DNA of 64,000 nucleotides from Nocardia transvalensis (GCF_015477765.1 NZ_JADLQQ010000006.1:124001-188000); one strand, 5' to 3'; shown: positions 35,505-43,993, counted from the stretch's first letter. Numbers and translations: made by a program. The notes: generated from the letters alone by a model not told the origin.

Positions 35505-35672
35505 GTGGTCGAAGTCGGTGATCTTGTGCGGACCCTGCAGGGTGGGGTCTTGATCTTCCGGGTGGTCGAGCGCGAAGACGATGAGCATGTGTTGATCGAG
35601 CCTGTTGAGGATCTGCCTGGGAAGTATCCGTTCTCGTTTCCTGTGCGGTATCTCGTGCCTGTGGGGGATTGA
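35505..35672 (+). CDS. SOS-box-controlled leaderless microprotein, unknown function
   Basis: A 55-residue acidic protein. GTG 35505 is preferred over ATG 35484 because that ATG lies inside the LexA palindrome, and the GTG is placed exactly at the predicted +1 (TACCCT, 6 nt, GTG). The sequence (VGDLVRTLQGGVLIFRVVE, VLIEPVEDLPGKYPFSFPV, ending RYLVPVGD) has alternating hydrophobic residues suggesting a small beta-barrel, with no membrane helix or signal peptide. I do not recognise the family. The DNA-damage box implies induction after RecA activation, so roles such as checkpoint, polymerase accessory or prophage-like function are possible but unsupported. Confidence 0.6.
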   Translation: MVEVGDLVRTLQGGVLIFRVVEREDDEHVLIEPVEDLPGKYPFSFPVRYLVPVGD

Positions 35673-35993
35673 GTTCGGGCGTGGGTGGCCAGTGCGGTGG
35701 TGCGTCGAACGTGGTGGAGGGCAACAGGGTTGGTTGTCGCCAGGCCGTAGGTTGCTTTCGGGCTCGGTGTTGGTGAGCGGAGAGGGGACGTTGGGCGGCT
35801 GTGCTGGCCAGGGGAGGCTGGGGGCGGACGGTTTCGTTGGCGTGGAGGGGTGTACTCCGGAGGGAGATCTGCTGTAGCAAACCCCTCGTAAACTCGGGGA
35901 ACGGGGTCTGCGGGAACTCGGGGAACGGGATATGCGGGCGCTTGGAGAGTGGATCTGCTCGGCAGCTATCGGGCTCGACGACGGGAGCGGCGG
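35673..35993. other. Intergenic region before the MFS gene
   Basis: No gene is supported. Near the end a short tandem duplication occurs: a unit containing CTCGGGGAACGGG is repeated at about 35893 and 35917 with a GCGGG spacer. The last 15 nt hold GGGAG, the ribosome site of the MFS gene. Confidence 0.4.
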
Positions 35994-37631
35994 ATGACCG
36001 GTACGGAGCAGGACGTGGCTGTGCGGCTGGGGAGTCGGCGGTGGTGGGCGCTGGGCGTGCTGGCGCTCGGATTGTCGATGGTTGTGCTCGACGGCACCAT
36101 TGTCGGTGTTTCGTTGCCGGTGATCATCGACGATCTGGGGTTGAACTTCACGCAGGCGCAGTGGGTCAACAGTATCTATGCGGTGGTCTTCGCGGCCCTG
36201 CTGATCACGGCGGGACGGCTCGGGGACCGGCTCGGGCGGCGGCGGGTCTTCGCCTTCGGCGTGGTGGTGTTCGTGGCCGGTAGCCTGCTGGCCGCCGCGG
36301 CGCACGAACCGGGCACGCTGATCTGGGGGCGCATCGTGCAGGGTGTAGGTGGGGCCGCCGTGCTGCCGGGCACGTTGTCGACGGTGAACGCGGTGTTCCG
36401 AGGCCGGGATCGGGTGATCGCCTTCGCGGTGTGGGGGTCGGTCATGTCCGGGATGGCGGCGATCGGTCCGCTGCTCGGCGGATGGCTCACCACCTCCTTC
36501 ACCTGGCCGTGGATCTTCCTGGTCAATGTGCCGATCGGGGTGGTGGTGCTGATCGGCATCGCCGCCGTCGTGCCCGAGACGCGCGCGCCCGGTCATGCGC
36601 ACGGCGTGGATGTCGACGGATTCCTGCTCAGCGCGGCGGGTTTCGCGCTGGTGGTGTTCGCGCTCATCGAGGGGCAGACCTACGGCTGGTGGCGACCGCT
36701 GCGGGAATTCGAACTGCTCGGGCTCACGTGGTCGACCCGGGCGGCGAGTTCGCCGATCCCGTTGCTGCTGATGCTGGGCGTGGCCCTGCTGGTCCTGTTC
36801 GTGCGCTGGGAGATGCACCGAGCCCGGGTGGAACGCTCTGCGCTGCTTGACCTTTCGCTGTTCGCCATACCGGCGTTCCGATGGGGCAATACGGCGGCGT
36901 TCGTCGTCGCGCTCGGCGAGTTCGGATTGCTGTTCGTGTTGCCGCTGTTCATGGTCAACGTCCTCGGGCTGTCGACCCTGAGCAGCGGTGTCGTGCTGGC
37001 CGCCATGGCGGTGGGTGCCTTCGTGGCCGGTGGTGCCACCGAGGGGTTGGCCCGCAAGCTCGGCCCGGTTCGCATCGTGCGGCTCGGGCTGGGGATCGAG
37101 GCGGTCGCCGTCGCGGTGACGGCGCTGTTCGTGTCGCCGCACATCTCGCCCTGGCTGCTGGCGGCGCTGCTCGCCTGTTATGGCGTGGGACTGGGCTTGG
37201 CCTCGGCGCAGCTGACCGGAACCGTGCTGGCGGGCGTCCCACCCGCGGCCTCCGGCCAGGGTTCGGCGACCCAATCCACCGTCCGCCAGGTCGGTTCCGC
37301 ACTCGGCGCGGCGGTTCTCGGCGGGATTCTGTCGGGGTTTCTCGGCCGCTTCCTGCCGCATCGTCTGTCCGAGGTACCGGGCCTGTCGGACGATGCCGCC
37401 GACCAGGTCGCCACCGCCACTCGTGCCTCCGCGGGCGGTGCCATCGCCGGGCTGCGGTCGCATCATGGCGTCGAACAGGTCGTCGACGCCTTGTCGCGCG
37501 CCTTCACCGACGCCACCCGACTCAGCATGCTCGGGGCCGCGCTGTTTCTGCTCCTGGGATTCCTCGCGGTCACCCGAATCCCGTTGGGCGCCGGGCGGAC
37601 CGACGACGGCGGCGAGGTTACCAGTCGATGA
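35994..37631 (+). CDS. MFS drug exporter, DHA2 (14-TMS) family
   Basis: A 545-residue proton-coupled exporter of the EmrB/QacA type with about 14 membrane helices. The first helix reads GVLALGLSMVVLDGTIVGVSLPV, with the D-x-T-x-V-x-V-A/S-L-P DHA2 motif (LDGTIVGVSLP). Motif A is AGRLGDRLGRRRVF, and motif C is GPLLGGWLTTSFTWPWIF with NVPIG following. ATG 35994 was chosen because GGAG lies 6 nt upstream; ATG 35949 is possible. It should extrude cationic or lipophilic drugs across the inner membrane. It is convergent with a NUDIX gene, overlapping by 14 nt. The upstream SOS microprotein is 320 nt away and probably separate. Confidence 0.93.
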   Translation: MTGTEQDVAVRLGSRRWWALGVLALGLSMVVLDGTIVGVSLPVIIDDLGLNFTQAQWVNSIYAVVFAALLITAGRLGDRLGRRRVFAFGVVVFVAGSLLAAAAHEPGTLIWGRIVQGVGGAAVLPGTLSTVNAVFRGRDRVIAFAVWGSVMSGMAAIGPLLGGWLTTSFTWPWIFLVNVPIGVVVLIGIAAVVPETRAPGHAHGVDVDGFLLSAAGFALVVFALIEGQTYGWWRPLREFELLGLTWSTRAASSPIPLLLMLGVALLVLFVRWEMHRARVERSALLDLSLFAIPAFRWGNTAAFVVALGEFGLLFVLPLFMVNVLGLSTLSSGVVLAAMAVGAFVAGGATEGLARKLGPVRIVRLGLGIEAVAVAVTALFVSPHISPWLLAALLACYGVGLGLASAQLTGTVLAGVPPAASGQGSATQSTVRQVGSALGAAVLGGILSGFLGRFLPHRLSEVPGLSDDAADQVATATRASAGGAIAGLRSHHGVEQVVDALSRAFTDATRLSMLGAALFLLLGFLAVTRIPLGAGRTDDGGEVTSR

Positions 37632-38031
37632 GGTCGCGCTCGTGCAGGTGACGGAACACCAGCATCGAACCCGGGGCCACCCGCGGCATGGCGGCGTATT
37701 CACTGCCGGTGAAGTAGCGCAGCTCCGCGATCTCGCTCGTGGGACGGGGATCGCCGGTCAGATCGGCGGTGAAGCACGTCATGTGCAGCTGCACACCCGG
37801 CGGCTGCCCGTACGCCTGACAGTGGAAGACGCCGAGTTCGCTGTAGGAGGCCACCTCCACCCCTAACTCCTCGCGCACTTCGCGATGCAATGCCTCGACA
37901 GGCGTCTCACCCGGGTCGATCTTCCCGCCCGCCATATAGAACGCATCCTTACCCACCGACCGCGCCTGCAGGAGCCGCCGGTCACGCACATAAGCCAGCG
38001 TCGCAGTCCGGATCACGGTCGTCGTCTCCAA
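37618..38031 (-). CDS. NUDIX hydrolase
   Basis: A 137-residue protein. The Nudix box GGKIDPGETPVEALHREV-REELGVE (about 36-60) is complete, with the REELGV acidic residues that bind Mg2+, so it should hydrolyse a nucleoside diphosphate linked to another group; the GGKID start resembles MutT-like enzymes that take oxidised or general nucleotides. The start read here is TTG 38031 with GAGGATGAG upstream; GTG 38016 is an alternative. It is the last of a minus-strand series that begins at thyA and folA, with 104 nt to the membrane protein before it. Substrate unknown. Confidence 0.9.
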   Translation of the reverse strand: METTTVIRTATLAYVRDRRLLQARSVGKDAFYMAGGKIDPGETPVEALHREVREELGVEVASYSELGVFHCQAYGQPPGVQLHMTCFTADLTGDPRPTSEIAELRYFTGSEYAAMPRVAPGSMLVFRHLHERDLIDW

Positions 38032-38135
38032 CAGCTCATCCTCTCAGCACAGTCGTCGCGGGTAGTCTTCCGCATTGCTCCGGGCATTCTCCCGGCGCGG
38101 CCCCTCGTCGCCCCGGCCGCCCGCCGGAGGGCGGG

Positions 38136-38666
38136 TCAGCGGACCGAGGGGGCCAACTTCCAGTAGTCGTGCAGGGCCTGGGCGATTTCCGGCAGGATCG
38201 TCACCGGGACCTGCTTGTGGCGCAGCATCTTCCGGATCTGGATCACCTGTTCGCGCTTGCGGTGCTCGTAGGCGTTGGAGATCGGGCGCACCACCGGCGG
38301 GATGCTGAGCAGCACCAGCTCGCCGTGCGGTTCGTCGCCGCCGGCGAGGTCCAGCGCCAGCGACCAACGGCCGTGATCATCCAGCGCGAACCGGCCCGCC
38401 ACCACTCGATCCCAGTCGACACGGGTCTCCGACAGCGGGGTGCGCCGGTAGATGGCCTCGTCGGTGAGCATCACGACATCGCGCCCGAACAGCGCCACCA
38501 CCAGCGCGATGCCCGCCACCATGCCCGCGAACAGCCCGGTGACCACGCGACTGATTCCGAATGCAGCCACGATCGCGCCGCACACGATCGCGATCGTGAG
38601 CACTCCCGACGAGCCGTAGATCAGCGCTCGCCGCCCGGGCACCAGGCCCGCCCGCACCATCCCCAT
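38136..38666 (-). CDS. Two-TM membrane protein, unknown function
   Basis: A 176-residue protein. ATG 38666 was chosen because GGAGGT lies 4 nt upstream; the frame runs further up without a better site. Two hydrophobic helices lie near the N-terminus (LIYGSSGVLTIAIVCGAIVA and VVTGLFAGMVAGIALVVALF), followed by a roughly 110-residue cytoplasmic domain with strands (RVDWDRVVAGRFALDD, SLALDLAGG) and a charged helix REQVIQIRKMLRHK. This resembles bacterial PH-like membrane proteins in layout, but the family is not certain. It is 63 nt downstream of encapsulin and may be co-transcribed; no direct link to the compartment is visible. Confidence 0.75.
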   Translation of the reverse strand: MGMVRAGLVPGRRALIYGSSGVLTIAIVCGAIVAAFGISRVVTGLFAGMVAGIALVVALFGRDVVMLTDEAIYRRTPLSETRVDWDRVVAGRFALDDHGRWSLALDLAGGDEPHGELVLLSIPPVVRPISNAYEHRKREQVIQIRKMLRHKQVPVTILPEIAQALHDYWKLAPSVR

Positions 38667-38729
38667 CTCGACCTCCTGCGTACCGCGCGCCACCACCGTA
38701 CCGGGCGACCGGTCCGCCGAGCGGGCGGA

Positions 38730-39530
38730 TCAGGATTGCAGCGCGACCGACGCCTCGGCGGTGTAGACCAGGAACGTCAGACTCTGCTGGAAGTACAGCT
38801 GCACCGTCTCCGCGTCATGGGACAGATAGCCGATCGACAGATCCTGCCCCACCTGCAGATCGAAGTCGCCGCCGCGAGTGGTGAGCACGAATGCGCCGTC
38901 GATGGCGGGCGCCCAGATGATCTGGCCCTCCGGAATCAGCCGCTCGATATGGGTGCGAATCGGATGTCCGTGGTCGGAGGTCTCGCTCACCTGGGTATAC
39001 AGGTCGGCGCTGAGCAGCACCGAATACGGCCCGTCCACACCGGCGAGGCGCAGCTCGCTCAGTGCCTGCGCGACCGCCTCGGGCACCAGCCGCGGATCGC
39101 TGGGCAGCGTGATCGGCTGATTGGACGTACTGGCCCGGATGCCGGTGATATTCGCGGCCGGATACCCCTCGAAGATGGCCCGATCCTCGGCGAAGGCGAT
39201 CTTCTTCGCCGCATCCTTCACCGGATCCAGATCGGAGTCCTGGGCCCCGCGCTCGACGTTGTCCAGTTCCTCGCGCGACAGCGTGAACGGCACCCGCAGT
39301 TCGACCAGCGGCGCGACCAACCGCTGACGGGCCTGGACGCCCTCGTCGGGCGCGTTGATCGGGCTGGTGCGGCCCAGGCCGACCGCCGAGTAGTCGGTGC
39401 CGTGTGGACCGGACACGTCGACGACGCGGCGACCGGCGATATGCCGTTTGAACGTGCGGGTCGCCTCCTCCTCGATCGCCGACCAGGCTTCGGAGGTGAT
39501 CGGCGCGAGTTCGCGGTGCAGGTTGTTCAT
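38730..39530 (-). CDS. enc: Encapsulin, family 1 shell protein
   Basis: A 266-residue HK97-fold shell protein (linocin M18/CFP29 type). It begins MNNLHRELAPITSEAW, the N-terminal helix region that contacts cargo peptides. YSAVGLGRT, RVPFTLSREELDNVERGA, AFAEDRAIFEGY and GQDLSIGYLSHDAETVQLYF are diagnostic. Sixty copies are expected to form a shell of about 24 nm. Its start overlaps the DyP peroxidase stop by 4 nt (ATGA-type coupling), and that peroxidase carries a matching cargo peptide, so the pair encode a complete nanocompartment in the cytosol, probably for oxidative stress defence. Confidence 0.96.
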   Translation of the reverse strand: MNNLHRELAPITSEAWSAIEEEATRTFKRHIAGRRVVDVSGPHGTDYSAVGLGRTSPINAPDEGVQARQRLVAPLVELRVPFTLSREELDNVERGAQDSDLDPVKDAAKKIAFAEDRAIFEGYPAANITGIRASTSNQPITLPSDPRLVPEAVAQALSELRLAGVDGPYSVLLSADLYTQVSETSDHGHPIRTHIERLIPEGQIIWAPAIDGAFVLTTRGGDFDLQVGQDLSIGYLSHDAETVQLYFQQSLTFLVYTAEASVALQS

Positions 39531-40567
39531 GCCTTACTCCTTTTCAGCGTGCCGATACCGAGGGAGCCGTCGCCCGGGGGCACGGCACCGGACGAACCAA
39601 TGACGTTGACGGCCAGCGGTTCCCGAGCCGCATCTGCCTGCGGCGGGTCGGGCAGCTCGTCGAAGAAATCCAGCGACGGGACGAAGAACAGCGTGCCGGT
39701 GACGGCGGTGGAGAAGTCGAGGATGCGGTCGTAGGCGGCCTCGTCGCTGCCGAGGAACATCCGGACCAGCATGCGTTCGGGGACGCTCGGGGTTGCGGCG
39801 TAGGCGACGTAGTACGTGCCGAATTCGCCCTCGCGCACGCTGCCGAAGGGCATGTTGGCACGCAGGATCTCGCGCTCGGTGCCGTCGGGATCGATGAGGG
39901 TGTTCACCGCGACATGCGAATCCGCGGGCTTGTCCTCATCGGACAGTTCGAAATCGCTGAGCTTGGTGCGCCCGATGACCCGCTCCTGCTCTTCGACCGG
40001 TAGCGCATTCCAGGCGTCCAGATCGTGCAGGTATTTCTGCACGACGACGTAACTGCCGCCGGCGAAGTCCGGATCCTCGTCGCCCACCAGCGTCGCCTCG
40101 GCGGCCGAGGGGCCCTCCGGATTCTCGGTTCCGTCGACGAAGCCGAGCAGATCGCGCTGCTCGAAGTAGCGGAAGCCGACCGTCTCGTCGATGATCGTGG
40201 CCGCGCCGCGCAGCCGTGCGCCGATCGTCATCGCCAATTCGAAGCAGGCGTCCTGAGATTCGGCCTTGATGTGGAACAGCAGATCGCCCGGTGTCGCGGG
40301 CGCCTGGTGGCGCTCGCCGTGATATCCGGGGAACTCGTGCAGCTCAGCCGGTTTCGGACCGGCGAACAGCCGATCCCATGCGGCGGAGCCGATGCCCGCC
40401 ACCACCCCGAGATCGGTGCCGGGCAGCCGGAACCCGATGGAGCGGCGCAGGCCCTGCAGGTCGGCGAGCAGGTCGCGCACGACCGGCTCGCCCCCCTCGT
40501 CGATGGTGGCGACCAGGAAGATCGCGGCCCGCGTGAGCGGGTCGAGGATCGGCTGCGGCTCACCCAT
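39527..40567 (-). CDS. DyP-type peroxidase, encapsulin cargo
   Basis: A 346-residue heme peroxidase. It begins GEPQPILDPLTRAAIFLVA. The DyP motif GFVDGTENP (Asp near 144) carries the distal Asp, DSHVAVNTLI the proximal His (about 218), and GTLFFVPSLDFFDELP closes the fold. The C-terminus, after a Pro/Gly-rich linker, reads DGSLGIGTLKRSKA, the encapsulin targeting peptide (consensus DGSLGIGSLKR). It uses H2O2 to oxidise dyes, phenols or other substrates inside the shell. ATG 40567 gives the usual family N-terminus; ATG 40588 and 40597 upstream are less likely. The gene overlaps the encapsulin gene. Confidence 0.96.
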   Translation of the reverse strand: MGEPQPILDPLTRAAIFLVATIDEGGEPVVRDLLADLQGLRRSIGFRLPGTDLGVVAGIGSAAWDRLFAGPKPAELHEFPGYHGERHQAPATPGDLLFHIKAESQDACFELAMTIGARLRGAATIIDETVGFRYFEQRDLLGFVDGTENPEGPSAAEATLVGDEDPDFAGGSYVVVQKYLHDLDAWNALPVEEQERVIGRTKLSDFELSDEDKPADSHVAVNTLIDPDGTEREILRANMPFGSVREGEFGTYYVAYAATPSVPERMLVRMFLGSDEAAYDRILDFSTAVTGTLFFVPSLDFFDELPDPPQADAAREPLAVNVIGSSGAVPPGDGSLGIGTLKRSKA

Positions 40568-40648
40568 GATCAACAGCCTACGGGGCATCACCGACACATC
40601 TGCCGTGCGGTTGCCGGATGTCCGCTCGACCTGCTGGTTACCGTCGCG

Positions 40649-40975
40649 CTACTTCGCGACGGTCAGCAGGAACGCCACATCGTCGATGGCCTTGACGCTG
40701 TGGCGCGCGTCGGGGATCACCAGCAGGTCGCCCGGCGAACCCTTCCACTCGCGGGAGCCGCTGATCAGCGTCAGCGTGCCACTGAGCACCTGCAGGGTGG
40801 CCTCGCCCGGGTTCTCGTGCTCGGCCAGGCTCTGGCCCGCGGCCAGCGCGATGACGGTCTGCCGCAGGCTGTGGGTATGGCCGCCGCAGAGGGTCTGGGA
40901 ACTGCGTCCGCTCGAGGCGGACGCGGCCAGCTTCAATTGCTGGCGGGCAACCGCGGTCAGCGATTTCTTGTCCAT
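40649..40975 (-). CDS. Cupin-domain protein
   Basis: A 108-residue single-domain cupin. The barrel motifs are QSLAEHENPGEATLQVLSG (motif 1, with one His and Glu of the usual metal triad) and GDLLVIPDARHSVKAIDD (motif 2, with its His). ATG 40975 has AAAGG 7 nt upstream. Small cupins of this type bind Fe, Mn or Ni and act as isomerases, dioxygenases or sensors. It lies 81 nt upstream of the encapsulated peroxidase on the same strand and may belong to the same transcript; a redox function would fit but is not shown. Confidence 0.87.
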   Translation of the reverse strand: MDKKSLTAVARQQLKLAASASSGRSSQTLCGGHTHSLRQTVIALAAGQSLAEHENPGEATLQVLSGTLTLISGSREWKGSPGDLLVIPDARHSVKAIDDVAFLLTVAK

Positions 40976-41098
40976 GGACAACCTTTCACGGATCAGCCGG
41001 GAGGCGGGCTGTGGTCGCGGGCTGAATATTCGTGAGTATGCCGGACGACTACCCGCAGATCCCGTGCTTTGACTGTTGCGATTTCGCTTCGGACGCGA

Positions 41099-41581
41099 TC
41101 ACCGCGTGTACCGCAGGAACCGGAAGCGCAATCCGCTCGACGATTCCGACCACGGCTCTTCTTGTGTGAGCGACCATTCGTCCCCGATCTCGGGCGCGTA
41201 CGCATCACCCTCGACCGCGGTATCCACCTCGGTGACCATCAACTCGGTGGCGTATGGCATTGCGGCCCGATAGATCTCACCGCCACCCGCCACCCACACG
41301 GTATCCGCATCGGCCAGTTTCAACGCCTCTTCGACCGAACCCGCCCGCTCGGCCCCGTCGGCGCACCAGTCCGCCTGCCGCGTCACCACGATATTGCGGC
41401 GCCCGGGCAGCGGCCGGAACCGCGCGGGCAGTGAGTCCCAGGTGCGCCGCCCCATCACCACCGGATGCCCGCCGGTGACGGTCTTGAAATGCGCCATATC
41501 CTCGGGCACCCGCCAGGGAATGGTGTTGTCCACACCGATCACGCCGTCGGGCGTCTGCGCCCAGATCAGCCCGACCCTCAT
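41099..41581 (-). CDS. folA: Dihydrofolate reductase
   Basis: A 160-residue enzyme reducing dihydrofolate to tetrahydrofolate with NADPH. VGLIWAQTPDGVIGVDNTIPW is the N-terminal strand and Met20-loop region (shown as VGLIWAQTPDG and VIGVDNTIPW), EDMAHFKTVT holds the catalytic acid helix, VVMGRRTWDSLP the adenine site, and VWVAGGGEIYRAAMP the NADPH glycine motif. ATG 41581 starts at MRVGLIWAQ, typical of mycobacterial enzymes; the frame's earlier start at 41626 is not needed. It lies 69 nt after thyA, whose reaction makes its substrate, so the two form the usual folate-thymidylate pair and are probably co-transcribed. It is a known trimethoprim target. Confidence 0.97.
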   Translation of the reverse strand: MRVGLIWAQTPDGVIGVDNTIPWRVPEDMAHFKTVTGGHPVVMGRRTWDSLPARFRPLPGRRNIVVTRQADWCADGAERAGSVEEALKLADADTVWVAGGGEIYRAAMPYATELMVTEVDTAVEGDAYAPEIGDEWSLTQEEPWSESSSGLRFRFLRYTR

Positions 41582-41650
41582 GCTGGATCGAATGCGGTGT
41601 GAACGGGGCCCTACGTGGTTACGCAAGCTGCCTCCTCCGGGCCTGACCGC

Positions 41651-42451
41651 TCACACCGCTACCGGTGCCTTGATGGCCGGATGATGCTGGTAGCCGACCA
41701 CTTCCACATCCTCGTAGCGGTAGTCGAACAGGCTCGGCGCCGGATGCAGTCGCAGTTCGGGGAACGGGTAGGGCTCGCGGCGCAGCTGTTCACGCACCTG
41801 CTCGACATGATTGTCGTAGATGTGGCAGTCGCCGCCGGTCCAGATGAAATCGCCCGGGATCAACTCGGTCTGCTGGGCGACCATGTGGGTGAGCAGCGCA
41901 TAACTCGCGATATTGAACGGCACGCCGAGGAACAGATCGGCGCTGCGCTGATACAGCTGGCACGAGAGCTTGCCGTCGGCCACATAGAACTGGAAGAACG
42001 CATGGCACGGCGCGAGCGCCATCTTGTCCAGGTCGGCCACGTTCCAGGCCGAGACGATCATGCGCCGCGAATCCGGATTCGTGCGCAAGGTGTGCAACAC
42101 CTGGTCGAGCTGGTCGATGTGGGTGCCGTCGGGGGCGGGCCAGGAGCGCCACTGCACCCCGTACACCGGGCCCAGCTCACCATCGGCGTCGGCCCATTCG
42201 TCCCAGATCGTGACGCCGTGCTCCTGCAGCCATCCCACATTGGAGTCGCCGCGCAGGAACCACAGCAGCTCGTAGACGATCGACTTCAGATGTACCCGCT
42301 TGGTGGTGATCAGCGGGAATCCGGCCGACAGGTCGTAGCGCAACTGGTGGCCGAAGATGCTGCGGGTGCCGGTGCCGGTGCGGTCCGACTTCGGCGTGCC
42401 GTTGTCCAGCACATGTCGCAGCAGGTCCTCGTACTGGGTATCGATCCCCAT
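41651..42451 (-). CDS. thyA: Thymidylate synthase
   Basis: A 266-residue enzyme converting dUMP to dTMP with methylene-THF. YEDLLRHVLDNG begins the protein, FPLITTKRVHLKSIVYELLW holds the phosphate-binding arginine region, LAPCHAFFQFYVADGKLSCQ has the catalytic Cys, and QRSADLFLGVPFNIASYALL with YDNHVEQ the folate and dUMP contacts. ATG 42451 follows a TAAGCT -10-like element at 8 nt; TTG 42460 is an alternative. It is divergent from cobF, with 20 nt between starts, so the two promoters overlap. It forms a unit with folA. Confidence 0.97.
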   Translation of the reverse strand: MGIDTQYEDLLRHVLDNGTPKSDRTGTGTRSIFGHQLRYDLSAGFPLITTKRVHLKSIVYELLWFLRGDSNVGWLQEHGVTIWDEWADADGELGPVYGVQWRSWPAPDGTHIDQLDQVLHTLRTNPDSRRMIVSAWNVADLDKMALAPCHAFFQFYVADGKLSCQLYQRSADLFLGVPFNIASYALLTHMVAQQTELIPGDFIWTGGDCHIYDNHVEQVREQLRREPYPFPELRLHPAPSLFDYRYEDVEVVGYQHHPAIKAPVAV

Positions 42452-42471
42452 GGCTGGCAAGCTTACGCATC

Positions 42472-43221
42472 GTGCGAAAGCTCTTTGTGATCGGAATCGG
42501 GGCGGGGGACCCGGACCAGGTGACGGTGCAGGCCGTCAAGGCGCTGCGGCAAGTCGATGTGTTCTTCGTCATCGGCAAGGGCGAGCGGAAACAGGAGCTC
42601 GTCGATGTGCGCACCGCCATTCTGGCCGAGCACGTGGATCGCCCGTACCGGGTCGTGGAGATCGCCGACCCGCCCCGCGATCGGACGGTCGGCTCCGGGG
42701 ACTACCGCGGGGTCGTCGAGGACTGGCACGAGCGGCGGGCCGCGCTGCTGGAGGATGCGTTCGCGCGGACCGAGGGGGTCGGCGCGATTCTGGTGTGGGG
42801 TGATCCGTCGCTGTACGACAGCACGCTGCGCATGGTGGACAAGGTGCTGGGACGGGGTGTGGTGCGGTTCGACTACGAGGTGATTCCGGGGATCACCAGC
42901 GCCCAGGCATTGGCGGCGCGCCATCGCATCGTGCTGCACGACATCGGTGAACCCGTGCACATCACCACCGGTCGGCGGCTGCGCGAGGAGGGCCTCGCCG
43001 CGGACGGATCGACCCTCGTCATGCTCGACGGCGAATGTTCCTTCGCGCAGATGCCCGGAGAGGGGCTGCGCATCTGGTGGGCCGCCTATCTGGGTATGGC
43101 CGACGAGATTCTCATCGAGGGCCCGCTCGGTGCGGTGCGGGATCGAATCATTCAGCAGCGCAACGAATTTCGGGAGAGGAAGGGCTGGGTCATGGATATA
43201 TACCTGCTTCGCCGGGGATGA
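42472..43221 (+). CDS. cobF: Precorrin-6A synthase (deacetylating)
   Basis: A 249-residue SAM-dependent methyltransferase of the tetrapyrrole methylase family. KLFVIGIGAGDPDQVTVQAV is the N-terminal glycine loop; GAILVWGDPSLYDSTLRMVD is the family's GDP motif; STLVMLDGECSFAQMPGEGL and DEILIEGPLG are C-terminal SAM contacts. CobF methylates C1 of precorrin-5 with loss of acetate in aerobic cobalamin synthesis. Translation starts at GTG 42472, without a ribosome site. The gene stands apart from other cob genes in this window and shares a promoter interval with thyA. Confidence 0.92.
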   Translation: MRKLFVIGIGAGDPDQVTVQAVKALRQVDVFFVIGKGERKQELVDVRTAILAEHVDRPYRVVEIADPPRDRTVGSGDYRGVVEDWHERRAALLEDAFARTEGVGAILVWGDPSLYDSTLRMVDKVLGRGVVRFDYEVIPGITSAQALAARHRIVLHDIGEPVHITTGRRLREEGLAADGSTLVMLDGECSFAQMPGEGLRIWWAAYLGMADEILIEGPLGAVRDRIIQQRNEFRERKGWVMDIYLLRRG

Positions 43222-43258
43222 CGGTTCTCGCGCCGGTTCGGTCCGGGCGGTGCTCTGA

Positions 43259-43275
43259 TTCGAATCTCTTTCGAA
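43259..43275. promoter_or_regulatory. Paired TTCGAA sites
   Basis: TTCGAA (43259-43264), 5 nt, TTCGAA (43270-43275): two self-complementary hexamers 11 bp apart, about one helical turn, 31 nt upstream of the next gene's start. A candidate operator of unknown partner. Confidence 0.3.
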
Positions 43276-43306
43276 GGCACAGGCATTCGATGAGGGAGGT
43301 CGACCC

Positions 43307-43993
43307 ATGGCAGCGCAGCATTCGACGAGTTCCGGGCAGTGGCTCAGGCGCACTGGATCATTGCTGGTCATCGGGGCAGTGCCGGTGGCCTTCGCGCTAT
43401 CGGAAGCCGCTCCCGCCGCGGCGGATACCACCGATCCCGCGGCCGTGGCGGACCGCAACGATCTCACCGTTCCCCGCCCGGTGCCCACCGGACCGCTCGC
43501 CCCGATCGATCCCGCGGCCTTGCACCCGCCCGTCCCCGCCCCCGCCGTGGCTCCGATCCAGGCCCCGGACAACACGATTCGCATCGGCTCGGCCATGACC
43601 GACCGCCCGGACTGGCTCGATCCCCAACAAGCCGCTCAGCTCAACGACGCCGCCGCAACCACGGAAGCCTCTCTCGCCCAAGGCCTGGACTCCGTGGGCT
43701 TCGCCCCCTCCCGCTCGGACCGCATCGCCGCCGACACCCTGGCCGGTGCCGCCACCGGCGCCATCGCAGCCGCCGCCCTCACCAGCCCGATCGCGGCCAC
43801 CGGCGCCGTGATCGGCACGGTCGCGGGCTTGGTGGCAGGCCTGCCCTTCGCCCCCGCGGGCTTGGTCGTCCTCACTCCGCTGGGCGCAGCCGCCGGCGCC
43901 GCCACCATCACCGTCCCCTCCGCCGCCATAGGCGCCGCCCTCGGCGCCGCCGCAGGCGCCACCCAGGGCGCCCTGGCCCCTCCCACGCCTTGA
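43307..43993 (+). CDS. Secreted Ala/Pro-rich protein with glycine-zipper C-terminus
   Basis: A 228-residue protein. GGGAGG lies upstream of ATG 43307. A signal peptide (RRTGSLLVIGAVPVAFALS, cleavage near PAAADT) leads to a Pro-rich segment (about 55-90), a short amphipathic part (NDAAATTEASLAQGLD), and a hydrophobic Gly/Ala-rich tail (about 145-220) such as GAVIGTVAGLVAGLPFAPAG and GAALGAAAGATQGAL. Such glycine-zipper tails occur in exported mycolata proteins that sit in or near the envelope. No catalytic motif is visible. It is a conserved-looking envelope protein of unknown role. Confidence 0.8.
   Translation: MAAQHSTSSGQWLRRTGSLLVIGAVPVAFALSEAAPAAADTTDPAAVADRNDLTVPRPVPTGPLAPIDPAALHPPVPAPAVAPIQAPDNTIRIGSAMTDRPDWLDPQQAAQLNDAAATTEASLAQGLDSVGFAPSRSDRIAADTLAGAATGAIAAAALTSPIAATGAVIGTVAGLVAGLPFAPAGLVVLTPLGAAAGAATITVPSAAIGAALGAAAGATQGALAPPTP

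Noticed and set aside
35605..35877. A 90-residue + frame after the SOS microprotein
   Set aside because: Overlaps it out of frame; Gly/Arg/Cys-rich, no ribosome site.
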